A DNA stretch of 24,625 nt from a virus, in IMG/VR virus record IMGVR_UViG_3300035670_005553, positions 1 through 24,625 of that record, one strand, 5' to 3'. Each line of letters begins with the position of its first letter. The first letter of the stretch is position 1. This document shows, one piece after another, positions 1 to 11,771 of the stretch. The notes beneath the pieces were generated by a model. The model was not told where the DNA came from. It worked only from the letters and a program-made list of their open reading frames with translations, and did not search any database. Both the position numbers and the translations under genes were made by a program.

Positions 1-117
1 CAGATTCTCGGTCTAGCGCTGGTAAGCGTAGGGGCTGGTATGTTCAGCTTGCCCGCAGGCATCATTGTCGCGGGCGTGGCGCTTGTGCTTATAGGTTTAG
101 GGTTGGATAACGACTAA
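1..117 (+). CDS. C-terminal end of a small membrane protein (partial, 5' end outside window)
   Basis: Frame 1 is open from the first base to a TAA at 115-117, giving 38 residues of which almost all are hydrophobic or small (ILGLALVSVGAGMF, then GIIVAGVALVLIGLGL) followed by the polar tail DND. It reads as two short membrane-spanning hairpin segments or one long one. The stop codon overlaps the portal ATG (TAATG), so the two genes are translationally coupled. A small transmembrane protein between terminase and portal is common in actinophages, but its role is unknown. The full length cannot be judged because the start lies upstream. Confidence 0.75.
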   Translation, partial: QILGLALVSVGAGMFSLPAGIIVAGVALVLIGLGLDND

Positions 118-1480
118 TGCTGCGTAACATCTTTGAGAAAAGGGCTATCTCCTACCAGACAATCTGGGGCTCGGGCGATATTCCCGAATTGCAGACCAAT
201 GCGGGCACTTTGGTCAATCAGGACACGGTTTTTACTGTAAACGCCATATTCGGTGCTGTCAGCCTCATTTCAGACACAATCAGCACCCTGCCCGTCGATT
301 CTTACATCCGCAGAGACGGCGCTCGCCTTCCTTGGCGGCCTCGCCCAGCTTGGGTGACTAAGCCCGATGTGGACACAACCAAAGAAGCTTTCTACGGCGC
401 GACCATTGTCAGCCTCTTACTCGACGGCAACGCTTTTATTCGCATTTACCGCAACGGCAGCGGCGAAGTTGTCAATCTTGTAGTTCTCAACCCGCTAGAG
501 GTAGAAATCAAGCGAAATGGCCTTGGGCGCGTAATGTTCAAGGTAACGGGCGAAAGAAACCTACTTTCTTCAGATGACATGATTTTTATTCCAGATGTAG
601 TCAAGCCGGGACACATTAGGGGCGTAAGCCGCGTAGAGGCGTTGAAGGAGAACTTCGGTCTAGCTCGCGCACTGGAGAACTATGCTGCTCGGTTCTTCGG
701 CGGTGGAAGCCAGACTGCTGGAGTTATCGAGGTTCCCGGTACTACGCCTATCACCGCCGAGCAAGCCAAGGCCATGGCAGATGCTTTTGACTCCAGACAC
801 CGCGGATGGAGCAGGGCACACAAGACTGCCGTAATTTCAGGCGGCGCAACCTACAAACCTACGAATGTTCCGAATGACCAAGCGCAGTTCTTGGACTCAC
901 GCCGAATGGCTGTAGAGGATGTGGCTCGCGCCTTTAACATCCCGCCTCATCTCCTAGGCCTCAGCGAGACCGGCATGAGCTACGCCAGCGTGGAGCAGAA
1001 CAACCTCGCTTGGGTGACTCACTGCCTCCGCCCTATAGTGCAGAAGCTCGAGAGCGCCCTCAGCTACCTGCTACAGAAGGAAACGGGCAATGACCGCGTA
1101 TTTGTCAAGATGAACCTCGATGGGCTTATCCGCGCCGACATCAACACCCGCATGACCGCCTACAGCATCGGGCTTCAGTCGGGCTTCCTCACCATCAACG
1201 AATGCCGAGCCCTAGAGGACCTGCGCCCAATCGATGACGAGATGGCTGACACTGTGCGCGTACCACTGGCGAATGTGAACCTCGACGACTCAGCAGTCAC
1301 CGCAGACTTTACCAAGATTCAGATGGCCCAACGACTGATTCAGGTGGGCTTCGAGCCTGCTGCCGTCATGCAGGCCCTAGAGCTCCCGAATATCGCTCAC
1401 ACAGGTGCGCCTTCGGTCCAGATACAGCCACTCGCACAGATTGACCCTAACAACCCCCAGTCCGTTTATCAGGTGGAGTA

Positions 1481-1481
<1 letters not shown>
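117..1481 (+). CDS. Phage portal protein, HK97 family
   Basis: The 454-aa product has the size and sequence character of HK97-type portals (Phage_portal family), the dodecameric ring at the capsid vertex through which DNA is packaged and to which the tail connects. Recognisable stretches are an N-terminal NAIFGAVSLISDTISTLP helix (about residues 42-59), the GNAFIRIYRNGSGEV strand region (about 104-118), and the typical FNIPPHLLGLSE followed by YASVEQNNLAWVTHCLRP (about 273-307). The start is fixed by the 1-nt overlap with the upstream stop. The stop overlaps the next ATG in the same TAATG manner. No defects are seen. Confidence 0.95.
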
Positions 1482-5076
<3,595 letters not shown>

Positions 5077-5080
<4 letters not shown>

Positions 5081-5277
5081 GAATAGAAATTGATGATTTG
5101 AATTGCATAAGAATTTATCATGACGAGAGCGATGTCCCTTTCTTAGAACAACCTTATTGGCCCGACCAGACCCCTTGGGTATCTAGAGAACAAGCACAAG
5201 TTTGGGCTGAACAATATGTTGCTCATTTGCTTAATTCAGAAGAAAATGACCCGCCATCGTTTACAGTAGTGAAATGA
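5077..5277 (+). CDS. Small phage protein of unknown function (66 aa)
   Basis: The ATG at 5077 overlaps the upstream TGA as ATGA, and its own stop overlaps the next ATG the same way, which decides the start over a GTG at 5062. The product is acidic, with the segment VPFLEQPYWPDQTPWVSREQAQVWAEQYVAHLL. A Trp/Pro-rich turn followed by an amphipathic helix of this kind recurs in short phage proteins encoded near fibre genes. There is no signal peptide or membrane segment. A fibre-assembly or chaperone role is possible but only suggested by the neighbours. Confidence 0.8.
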
Positions 5278-6317
5278 AAGTCGCTGTTTACTCAATAGCT
5301 AAAAACGAAGAACAATTTGTAAAACGCTGGGCGGAATCCGCAAAGGAAGCCGACCTAATACTTCTTGCCGATACTGGCTCTACAGATAACACAGTCAAGA
5401 TAGCCAAGCAACTTGGGGTGCGAGTAGAAACAATAGAGGTCAAGCCATGGCGCTTTGATGTAGCCCGCAATCTCTCTTTGGACTTTATCCCGCAGGATTA
5501 TGACTTGTGCATTGCGCTTGACCTTGACGAAGTGTTACAACCCGGTTGGCGACAGGCTCTAGAAAAGACCAGCCGTAAATCTACAAGAATTCGGTACGAA
5601 TATATCTGGTCGTGGAATGACGATGGCAGTCCGGGGGTAACTTATGGCGGGGATAAAATACACAAGCGAAAAGGCTATTTCTGGAGGCATCCAGTACATG
5701 AGGTTTTGACCTCGAAGATGCCAGAGGTGCAGGAGTGGGTGGACTTGCAGATTCATCACTATCCAGACAGTTCAAAGCCTCGCAGCCAGTACCTCCCCTT
5801 GCTAAAAGTGGCTGTAGAGGAGGACCCAGAAGATGACAGGAACGCTTACTACTATGCACGGGAACTGTTCTTCTACGGGGATTATGCAGAATCAATAATT
5901 CAGTTCAAAAGACATTTAGGGTTACCTAAAGCATTATGGGCTCCCGAGCGAGCTGCTTCAATGCGGTACTTAGCCAAGATGGAAAAAGAAAACACAGAAT
6001 CTTGGTTGCTTAAAGCTTGTGCGGAAACTCCGCATCGCAGAGAACCTTGGGTTGAGCTAGCTGAGTATTACTACAGCAAACAAGACTGGGTAGCAACGCT
6101 AAACGCCGCAGAGCGAGCCCTGTCAATAACAGAGAAGCCTTTAGAGTACCTTTGCGAGCCTAGAGCTTGGGGCTCATTGCCTCACGATATTGCCAGTATC
6201 GCAGCTTGGTATGTCGGTACAATTAATAGAGCGGCAGCTCACGCTAAGAAGGCTTTGGAGCATGAGCCAACTAATGAGAGAATTAAAGGTAACTACGAAA
6301 TGATGAGGATTGCGTAA
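5274..6317 (+). CDS. Family 2 (GT-A) glycosyltransferase with C-terminal helical repeat region
   Basis: The 347-aa protein begins with a classical GT2 Rossmann-like segment: MKVAVYSIAKNEE, then ADTGSTDNTV (32-41), and the metal-binding DXD as ALDLDE (Asp83 and Asp85). After about residue 180 it becomes alpha-helical with TPR-like spacing (AYYYARELFFYGDYAESI, WVELAEYYYSKQDWVATLNAAERAL). This architecture is common in phage and bacterial GT2 proteins. It would transfer a sugar from a nucleotide donor to a protein or glycan; the acceptor is unknown. It sits directly after the fibre genes with ATGA overlap and before the protease, so a virion protein made in the same operon is a reasonable acceptor. 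Confidence 0.85.
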   Translation: MKVAVYSIAKNEEQFVKRWAESAKEADLILLADTGSTDNTVKIAKQLGVRVETIEVKPWRFDVARNLSLDFIPQDYDLCIALDLDEVLQPGWRQALEKTSRKSTRIRYEYIWSWNDDGSPGVTYGGDKIHKRKGYFWRHPVHEVLTSKMPEVQEWVDLQIHHYPDSSKPRSQYLPLLKVAVEEDPEDDRNAYYYARELFFYGDYAESIIQFKRHLGLPKALWAPERAASMRYLAKMEKENTESWLLKACAETPHRREPWVELAEYYYSKQDWVATLNAAERALSITEKPLEYLCEPRAWGSLPHDIASIAAWYVGTINRAAAHAKKALEHEPTNERIKGNYEMMRIA

Positions 6318-7574
6318 GTGCCTTATTTCATTACTAATAACTCTGACGAATGCCCAAGGTGGGCAGTTATCAAGTCAGATGGCGAAGTAATAGGTTGCCA
6401 CCGCACAAAGCAGTCTGCCGTGAATCAAATGGTCGCTATATCTTTAGAAGAAGGCATTGAGCCCGGTGGCGAGCGAGATGTTGAGCCCGAAGAAGAACGC
6501 CAAGTAAACCTAAACCCGCCTGCATACATGCGAGCCTCGGCACGAAGAGGGCTTGCCTACTATGAAGATGGGAAGGGAGGCGACGGCCTTGTATCAAGAA
6601 CCATCCGAGAAGCAAGGGCTATGGCAGCGGGCAATGTTACGGCTGACAAATGGGTCAGAATCCGCGCTTGGATTGCTAGACACCTCGTGGACCTTGATGC
6701 TCCAGCCGCACAGCCAAGCAATGACAACTTTCCTAGCCCCGGTGTGGTTGCCATGCTCCTTTGGGGTGGCGGGGCTTCAAAATCCTCCGCAAGACGAGCT
6801 TTAGCCTATGCCGAGGGCGTGGTTGCTAGACTAGAAGAAGAAAACGAAGGTCGTGCGAAAGGCGAGCTAGTGAGCAAACTAGAAATTCGGACTAATCTGA
6901 CCGACATCGAGGTCAGGGAAACCGAAAGCGGGTTTACCTTCGAGGGCTACGCTGCGGTATTTAACAGCCCCTCAGAACCTCTCCCATTTATTGAGCGTGT
7001 AGCTCCCGGAGCCTTCAAGCGCTCCCTACAGACTCGCAACGATATTAAGTTGCTTTGGAACCACGACCCCGGCGCCATTCTTGCTTCCACCCGTGGCAAG
7101 ACCCTGAGCCTGACTGAGGATAGCAAGGGCCTATTTGTTCGAGCAGAGCTCGCTCAGACGAGTTACGGGAAAGATGTCAAGGTGCTTCTGGAGCGCGGAG
7201 ATGTTGATTCGATGTCGTTTGGGTTCAGCGTTATCAAGGACACTTGGAGCAATGACGGCAGCGAGCGCACCCTAAACTCGGTCAGACTCCATGAAGTCTC
7301 AATCGTGGGCGCTCCTGCATATACGGCTACTTCGGGCACGACTTCGGTTAGGGACCTTGATGGAGCTGAAGCCGAGGCGGATGTGCTACAGGATGCACTG
7401 CTCAAGCTCGAGACTGGACAAAAGCTTTCGGGCGATGAGTCAGAGATGCTTACTCGGATTATTAGCCAGCTATCTCCAGAAAAAGAGGTAGTTGTAGAGG
7501 CCGAGGATAAAGGCAATGTCGAGCTTCTAGCGCTCAAGAAAAAGAAGCTAGAGCTTTTGATGAAGGGTTACTAA
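6318..7574 (+). CDS. HK97-type prohead protease with large N-terminal extra domain
   Basis: GTG start immediately after the upstream TAA. Residues about 188-345 form the S78 prohead protease domain: FEGYAAVFN, IERVAPGAFKRSL, LLWNHDP (His249), DSMSFGF (Ser300) and LHEVSIVGAPAY (Glu326). These fit the His, Ser and acidic residues expected of this family. It cleaves the scaffold or delta domain from capsid subunits during maturation. The 418-aa length is about twice the usual; residues 1-180 hold an additional region with YMRASARRGLAYYEDGKGG, KWVRIRAWIARHLVDLDAP and MLLWGGGASKSSARRALAYAE. The C-terminal tail (350-418) is charged and helical and may act as scaffold. Confidence 0.92.
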   Translation: MPYFITNNSDECPRWAVIKSDGEVIGCHRTKQSAVNQMVAISLEEGIEPGGERDVEPEEERQVNLNPPAYMRASARRGLAYYEDGKGGDGLVSRTIREARAMAAGNVTADKWVRIRAWIARHLVDLDAPAAQPSNDNFPSPGVVAMLLWGGGASKSSARRALAYAEGVVARLEEENEGRAKGELVSKLEIRTNLTDIEVRETESGFTFEGYAAVFNSPSEPLPFIERVAPGAFKRSLQTRNDIKLLWNHDPGAILASTRGKTLSLTEDSKGLFVRAELAQTSYGKDVKVLLERGDVDSMSFGFSVIKDTWSNDGSERTLNSVRLHEVSIVGAPAYTATSGTTSVRDLDGAEAEADVLQDALLKLETGQKLSGDESEMLTRIISQLSPEKEVVVEAEDKGNVELLALKKKKLELLMKGY

Positions 7575-7750
7575 TGACTTTGAGCAAAGCTGAAATCAAG
7601 AAGGTCATTCTTGACATTGCGGGCAACCCCGAATCAGGTGTAGTTTTTGAGCTTGCAGATGACTGGGCTCAAGCAATTTCCGACCTCATCTCTCCCCCCG
7701 GCGGGTCGGAAAAAGAGACTCGCGTTATTAAGCCTTCCGAGTTAAGGTGA
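7574..7750 (+). CDS. Small hypothetical protein (58 aa)
   Basis: ATG at 7574 overlaps the protease stop as TAATG and the frame is open to a TGA at 7748-7750. The product begins MTLSKAEIKKVILDIAGNPESG and continues with an acidic amphipathic segment (VFELADDWAQAISDLI), then a polar tail. The coupling and the protein-like composition support a real gene. Short proteins at this place, between protease and capsid, are frequent in HK97-like phages; some are head-associated, but no domain is recognisable here. Confidence 0.72.
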   Translation: MTLSKAEIKKVILDIAGNPESGVVFELADDWAQAISDLISPPGGSEKETRVIKPSELR

Positions 7751-7754
7751 GTCT

Positions 7755-7803
7755 CCCCTAGCGGGGTCTTTGTGGCTTTCTTCCCCGCTAGGGTTCGGGG
7801 GAA
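7755..7803 (+). promoter_or_regulatory. Structured leader of the major capsid gene: competing hairpins
   Basis: CCCTAGCGGGG at 7756-7766 and CCCCGCTAGGG at 7783-7793 are perfect 11-bp inverted repeats separated by 16 nt. The right arm can instead pair downstream (TTCCCCG 7781-7787 with CGGGG and GGAA within 7796-7803), and the left arm can fold on itself (CCCC-tagc-GGGG, 7755-7766). The structures exclude one another. No clean U-tract follows, so this may be a weak terminator, attenuator or RNA-processing signal separating the protease operon from high-level capsid expression. Confidence 0.55.
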
Positions 7804-7892
7804 CTCCTAGTAAACTTGTATCAACGGAATTGTGAGTTAGCTCTGCCGTTATTGAGTTGCGTGTTAGCACCACTCACTTACTAAATAAACTA

Positions 7893-7898
7893 AGGAGA
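7893..7898 (+). promoter_or_regulatory. Shine-Dalgarno site fixing the capsid start
   Basis: AAGGAG followed by a 3-nt spacer and ATG at 7902. This is one of the strongest ribosome binding sites in the window and rules out the in-frame upstream TTG at 7857 as the start of the capsid gene. Confidence 0.8.
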
Positions 7899-7901
7899 CT
7901 C

Positions 7902-9068
7902 ATGTCTGACTCATTTGTGAAGTCACAGCAAGAGGTCCGTGCTAACCTTACCGAGCAGATTCGCGATGTTATCGAATCCGCCGAGAAGGAAGGCCGTGGA
8001 CTCGATGCGGCTGAGCTAGAGAAGATTGACCGAATCGAAGCCGACATCCGTCGCGCTGACGAGGCAATCTCTGTTGCTAAGCGAAACGAGGAGCGCAAGC
8101 TCGAGGCTTCTGTAGCCGCCAAGGGATTCATTCCTTCGGTTGAGGTTATGGATGACTCAGCTACCCTGCGTTCCATTGCAAGAGGCGAAATCCGCGAATA
8201 CAGCTTCGCGCCTGAACAGCGTACTCTTGTAAACTCCGACAACACCGTTCCCAAGTCGTTCTACGACGAGGTATTCGCTGTTGCTCGTCTGGTTGGCCCG
8301 ATGCTGGATGTATCCCAGATTATCAACACCACCTCTGGTGAGTCGCTGACCGTACCTACCCTGACTCAGTACAGCACGGCAACTCTGGCGACTGCTACTG
8401 CAACGATTGGTGTCTCGGACCCTATCTTCAGCAGCATCACCCTGAACGCCTACAAGTACGCTCACTTGCTGCAAGCAAGCAACGAGCTGGTAGCCGATGC
8501 AGGCTTCCCGCTGGCTTCGTTCCTTGCTGAGCAGGCTGGAAACGCCCTTGGCTTTGCTGTGAACGCAGCTCTGACCACTGGCGATGGCTCGGACAAGCCA
8601 AATGGTGTTGTCACTGCCGCTGGCTCGGGTATCACTGGTGCAACTTCGGCAACTGGAACCTTCACTGCCGATGACCTCATCAACCTTCAGTACACCCTTG
8701 ATGGCGCTGCTCGTCGTCTGCCCGGTGTTGCTTACATGGCAAACACCAGCACCCTTGGCAAGATGCGTACCCTCAAGAATGGTGATGACACCTACCTGTA
8801 CGCTGTGAATGTCGGCGCTCCCGACACCTTCGCTGGCTTCCCAGTTCTGGAGAACCCAGCAATGGCCTCGGTCGGAACTGGCAACAAGTCGGTTCTGTTC
8901 GGTCACATGCCTTCGTACAAGGTGCGAATCGCTGGCGGCGTAAACATTGCCTCCAGCACCGACTACGCGTTCAATCAGGATGTCACCACTTGGCGCGTAC
9001 TGCTCCGAGTTGATGGCGACCTGACCCACGCTGGTCACATCAAGTACTTCATCGGTGGCGCAAGCTAA
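7902..9068 (+). CDS. Major capsid protein, HK97 fold
   Basis: The 388-aa protein starts at the ATG behind AAGGAG. Residues 1 to about 85 are charged and helical (QQEVRANLTEQIRDVIESAEKEGRGLDAAELEKIDRIEADIRRADEAI), matching the delta scaffolding domain that the protease would remove. The rest is a Phage_capsid-type HK97 fold: VNSDNTVPKSFYDEVFAVAR, the GESLTVPTLTQYSTA segment, YAHLLQASNELVADAGFPL with EQAGNALGFAVNAALTTGDGSDKPNGV, and the C-terminal GHMPSYKVRIAGGVNI plus the DVTTWRVLLRVDGDLTHAGHIKYF strands. It builds the icosahedral shell. Its codon use is the most GC-biased of the window, as expected for the most expressed gene. It is flanked by its own structured leader and a strong terminator. 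Confidence 0.95.
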   Translation: MSDSFVKSQQEVRANLTEQIRDVIESAEKEGRGLDAAELEKIDRIEADIRRADEAISVAKRNEERKLEASVAAKGFIPSVEVMDDSATLRSIARGEIREYSFAPEQRTLVNSDNTVPKSFYDEVFAVARLVGPMLDVSQIINTTSGESLTVPTLTQYSTATLATATATIGVSDPIFSSITLNAYKYAHLLQASNELVADAGFPLASFLAEQAGNALGFAVNAALTTGDGSDKPNGVVTAAGSGITGATSATGTFTADDLINLQYTLDGAARRLPGVAYMANTSTLGKMRTLKNGDDTYLYAVNVGAPDTFAGFPVLENPAMASVGTGNKSVLFGHMPSYKVRIAGGVNIASSTDYAFNQDVTTWRVLLRVDGDLTHAGHIKYFIGGAS

Positions 9069-9082
9069 CCTTTGAAATAGGT

Positions 9083-9120
9083 CGAAACCCCCTAGAGTGC
9101 AGGTTCTCTAGGGGGTTTCG
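9083..9120 (+). terminator. Strong intrinsic terminator after the capsid gene
   Basis: CGAAACCCCCTAGAG (9083-9097) pairs perfectly with CTCTAGGGGGTTTCG (9106-9120) around an 8-nt loop, giving a 15-bp stem whose 3' arm contains TTT. The A-run of the 5' arm makes it potentially bidirectional. It insulates capsid transcription from the sugar cassette. Confidence 0.88.
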
Positions 9121-9121
9121 C

Positions 9122-9133
9122 TATACTGTGGGT
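9122..9133 (+). promoter_or_regulatory. Leaderless promoter of the glycosyltransferase cassette
   Basis: TATACT at 9122-9127 is followed by exactly 6 nt and then ATG at 9134, with no Shine-Dalgarno sequence. This TANNNT-N6-ATG geometry places the transcription start on the A of the start codon, as in actinobacterial leaderless mRNAs. No good -35 hexamer is visible because the position falls in the terminator stem. Inferred from sequence only. Confidence 0.65.
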
Positions 9134-10324
9134 ATGACAACCTGCGAACAACTTGATGGCGTTATATCAATCGCCAGTAACACAATCGGTAGCCCAACGG
9201 GTTACGGAATGCAAGGAGAGCTGCTTACAAAGGAGCTTATCCGCCACGGGCTCAAGGTAGCCAATCTCAGCAACTATGGCCTTGAGGGCTCAATCACCAC
9301 CCTCAAGGTAGGAAAGCACGAAATTGCTCACTATCCAAGGGGCTACCAGCTCTATAGCGATGATGTCATCGGCTTATGGCACAGCCACTTTGCCAGTCAA
9401 TTCCCAAACAAGAAGTCTGTGGTTTTAGGCCTCTACGATGTTTGGGTCTGGAACAACATGCAGTATGACGGCGACTTTATTGCTTGGGTCCCGCTAGACC
9501 ACATCACCCTACCTCCAGCAGTAGCGCATTTCTTGAAGAAAGACAAGGTGCGCCCTGTAACGATGGCTCCGCATGGTCAGCGCCAGTTGCAAGAAGCAAA
9601 CATTGACTCAACCTACATCCCTCACATGGTCGATACGACCGTAATGAAGCCCACCAAAAAGATATTTGGTCAGGACACTCGGGAATACATGGGACTGAGC
9701 AAGCACGACTATCTAGTGACCATGGTTGCCGCGAATAAAGCAAATGGCGGATTCTTCCACCGTAAAGCCTTTGCTGAGAACCTGCTGGCCTTTAGCTTGT
9801 TTGCAAAGACCCGCCCAAACGCAAAGCTTTACATTCACACCGAGCCATCGGCGGTTTATGGGGGATTCAACCTCCCCGTGCTACTTCAGTCGGTTGGATT
9901 GCAGCCAGAGCAGGTTTTGTTCCCTCATCCAGTTACTTATAGAACGGGATACCCTTCAGAAGCCCTAGCTGCCTTTTACACGGCCTCAGATGTCGTCTTG
10001 AGTGTTTCCTATGGGGAAGGCTTCGGAGTGCCTCAGATGGAGGCTCAGGCCTGCGGTTCTCGCGTAATCACCTCAAATTTTGCTGCCAGCCCTGATTTAG
10101 CGGGTCCTGACTCTTGGTTGGTCGATGGACAGCCGTTCTGGGATGAAAAACAAGCGGCCTTCTTCCAGATTCCGCACATTCCATCAATCGTCAAGGCGCT
10201 AGAGCAGGCCTACGAGTCAGAGCGAGGCACAAGCGAGTCCTCAATCGAGTTTGCCAAGCAGTTCAGTGTGCGAAATGTTTTTGACAACATGTGGCTACCC
10301 TACCTGCGGGACTTCTTCGCATGA
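9134..10324 (+). CDS. Family 4-like (GT-B) glycosyltransferase
   Basis: A 396-aa protein from the leaderless ATG at 9134 (a GTG at 9128 is also in frame). The C-terminal half carries the GT-B donor-site signature: YTASDVVLSVSYGEGFGVPQ then MEAQACGSRVI, with Glu295 and Glu303 in the E-x7-E arrangement of retaining GT4 enzymes. The N-terminal half has a GSPTGYGMQGELLTKELIRHG loop-helix, where acceptor binding usually occurs. It is cytoplasmic, with no membrane segment. The stop overlaps the next ATG (ATGA). Donor and acceptor are unknown; the nucleotide-sugar enzymes further down the operon suggest an aminodeoxy-sugar donor. Confidence 0.88.
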   Translation: MTTCEQLDGVISIASNTIGSPTGYGMQGELLTKELIRHGLKVANLSNYGLEGSITTLKVGKHEIAHYPRGYQLYSDDVIGLWHSHFASQFPNKKSVVLGLYDVWVWNNMQYDGDFIAWVPLDHITLPPAVAHFLKKDKVRPVTMAPHGQRQLQEANIDSTYIPHMVDTTVMKPTKKIFGQDTREYMGLSKHDYLVTMVAANKANGGFFHRKAFAENLLAFSLFAKTRPNAKLYIHTEPSAVYGGFNLPVLLQSVGLQPEQVLFPHPVTYRTGYPSEALAAFYTASDVVLSVSYGEGFGVPQMEAQACGSRVITSNFAASPDLAGPDSWLVDGQPFWDEKQAAFFQIPHIPSIVKALEQAYESERGTSESSIEFAKQFSVRNVFDNMWLPYLRDFFA

Positions 10325-10968
10325 TTCCAGTACTCGGCGTTCCTGTTCTAAAGAATCACGAGCGGTTACAGCGAGCACTAGACCGCATTGACTATCCGGT
10401 AGAGCGGCTAGTCATTGTGGACCAGTCGGGCGAGGAAAACTGGCGACCAGAAAAGCCTGCCATGGTTACTAACATGACTGTGCTTAACTTTCCACATGCG
10501 ATGGGGGTAGCCCCGTCTTGGAATATCATTATCAAGGCGACCCCGTTTGCCCCGTACTGGCTATTTATCAACGACGATGTAGTACCGCAAGCGGGGTCGT
10601 TCAAGATTCTTGCTGAGGCAGCTCGCACAGATGCCATAGTTATCCCGACAGTCGCTCGGTTCTCTTTCTTTACTATTGGCGAAGAAATCATCAGAGATGT
10701 CGGAATGTTTGATGAGCGTTTCTATCCGATGTATTACGAGGACTCGGAGTACCTAAATCGCATGGCAGCCTTCCAGCGCCCCGTCATAGAGATTCAGTGC
10801 CCAGTACACCACGACACATCAAGCACAATCCACGCTGACGGTTATGCACCAAAAAACAACATAACTTTCCCCAGATTGCACGAATACTACATGTCAAAGA
10901 TTTCGCGCAAGGACTATAGTGAAGGTGGTTGGAGCCTCAAGGTGAGGCGAGACAATAGCTGGGACTAA
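10321..10968 (+). CDS. Family 2 (GT-A) glycosyltransferase, short form
   Basis: ATG at 10321 overlaps the upstream TGA as ATGA; an in-frame upstream extension exists but lies inside the previous gene. The 215-aa product shows GT2 features: MIPVLGVPVLKNHERLQRAL, a VIVDQSG strand (31-37), WLFINDDVV with the metal-binding Asp-Asp at 85-86, and the acidic FYPMYYEDSEYLNRMA where a GT2 catalytic base is expected. It is short for the family, a bare catalytic domain. It probably adds a sugar in the same pathway as the GT4 gene. Stop and next start overlap as TAATG. Confidence 0.85.
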   Translation: MIPVLGVPVLKNHERLQRALDRIDYPVERLVIVDQSGEENWRPEKPAMVTNMTVLNFPHAMGVAPSWNIIIKATPFAPYWLFINDDVVPQAGSFKILAEAARTDAIVIPTVARFSFFTIGEEIIRDVGMFDERFYPMYYEDSEYLNRMAAFQRPVIEIQCPVHHDTSSTIHADGYAPKNNITFPRLHEYYMSKISRKDYSEGGWSLKVRRDNSWD

Positions 10969-11771
10969 TGAAAATATTGATTTTGGGCTCGACTGGGATG
11001 CTTGGGCACAAAGTAAAAGAAGCACTTGCTGACTTAGACCCTATCTGCCCGACTCGAAATGAGTTCAACGCACTAGCGCCCAATCTTTCAAAGTATGAAT
11101 TAAAGAGGGGGGATTATGTCATCAACTGCATCGGCGCAATCCCGCAAAAGGTCACAAATCACATAGAAATGGTTGAAGTTAATTCAATTTTTCCGCGCTG
11201 GCTTGCAGAGAACACTGAAGCAAAAATCATTCACATCACGACAGATTGCGTTTTTAACGGCAAGGTCGGATATTACGCAGAGACAAGCCCACACACGGCA
11301 TCGGATATTTACGGCAAAAGCAAATCGCTTGGCGAGGTTACTGCTAAGAATGTGATGAATCTGCGTTGCAGCATTATTGGAGATGACCCTCGTTCTAAAG
11401 CCTCTTTATACGAGTGGGTTCGCAATCAGCCAGAGGGCGCAATCATAAGCGGATATCTTGACCACACTTGGAACGGGGTAACAACGCTTGCTCTATCAAG
11501 GATTATTGGTGGCATTATTCGGTTCAATCGGTTTATGGCTGGAGTCACGCACATTGTCCCTATCGGGCAGATGAGCAAGAACCGGCTAATAAAACTAATT
11601 ATTGAGCACATAAATCGTCAGGACATAAGCGTACAGCCAAGAATTACAGGAGAACGAGTCAATCGAACATTAATGACTCGATTCCCAGAAACGAATAAAG
11701 ATTTGTGGAAAGTTGCTGGGTATGACAGTATTCCTAGCATAGAGAAACTCTTGGGAGAGATGCATGACTAA
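10968..11771 (+). CDS. RmlD-like sugar-nucleotide 4-keto reductase (SDR)
   Basis: The 267-aa protein has an N-terminal Rossmann fold with GSTGMLG (7-13), an INCIGAIPQK segment, ITTDCVFNG with Thr91-Thr92-Asp93, and the catalytic YGKSK (Tyr115, Lys119). This is the RmlD_sub_bind family, which reduces 4-keto-6-deoxy-sugar nucleotides with NAD(P)H. The pairing with a 4,6-dehydratase of the UDP-GlcNAc type in the next gene resembles the WbvB/WbvR pair that makes UDP-L-RhaNAc in Vibrio O-antigen, more than the dTDP-rhamnose route, because no rmlA, B or C is present. Substrate assignment is inference. The gene is AT-rich relative to the capsid gene. Confidence 0.82.
   Translation: MKILILGSTGMLGHKVKEALADLDPICPTRNEFNALAPNLSKYELKRGDYVINCIGAIPQKVTNHIEMVEVNSIFPRWLAENTEAKIIHITTDCVFNGKVGYYAETSPHTASDIYGKSKSLGEVTAKNVMNLRCSIIGDDPRSKASLYEWVRNQPEGAIISGYLDHTWNGVTTLALSRIIGGIIRFNRFMAGVTHIVPIGQMSKNRLIKLIIEHINRQDISVQPRITGERVNRTLMTRFPETNKDLWKVAGYDSIPSIEKLLGEMHD

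Noticed and set aside
7163-7537. A 124-aa Ser-rich leftward frame in the protease gene
   Set aside because: Antisense shadow with serine-rich composition produced by the codon usage of the sense gene.
7857-7901. N-terminal extension of the capsid gene from TTG 7857
   Set aside because: AAGGAG at 7893-7898 lies directly before ATG 7902, and the extension carries a sequence unlike a capsid delta domain.
8157-9038. A 293-aa leftward frame antisense to the capsid gene
   Set aside because: Long antisense frames are common opposite GC-biased, highly expressed genes; the sequence resembles no protein and the sense frame is a clear capsid.
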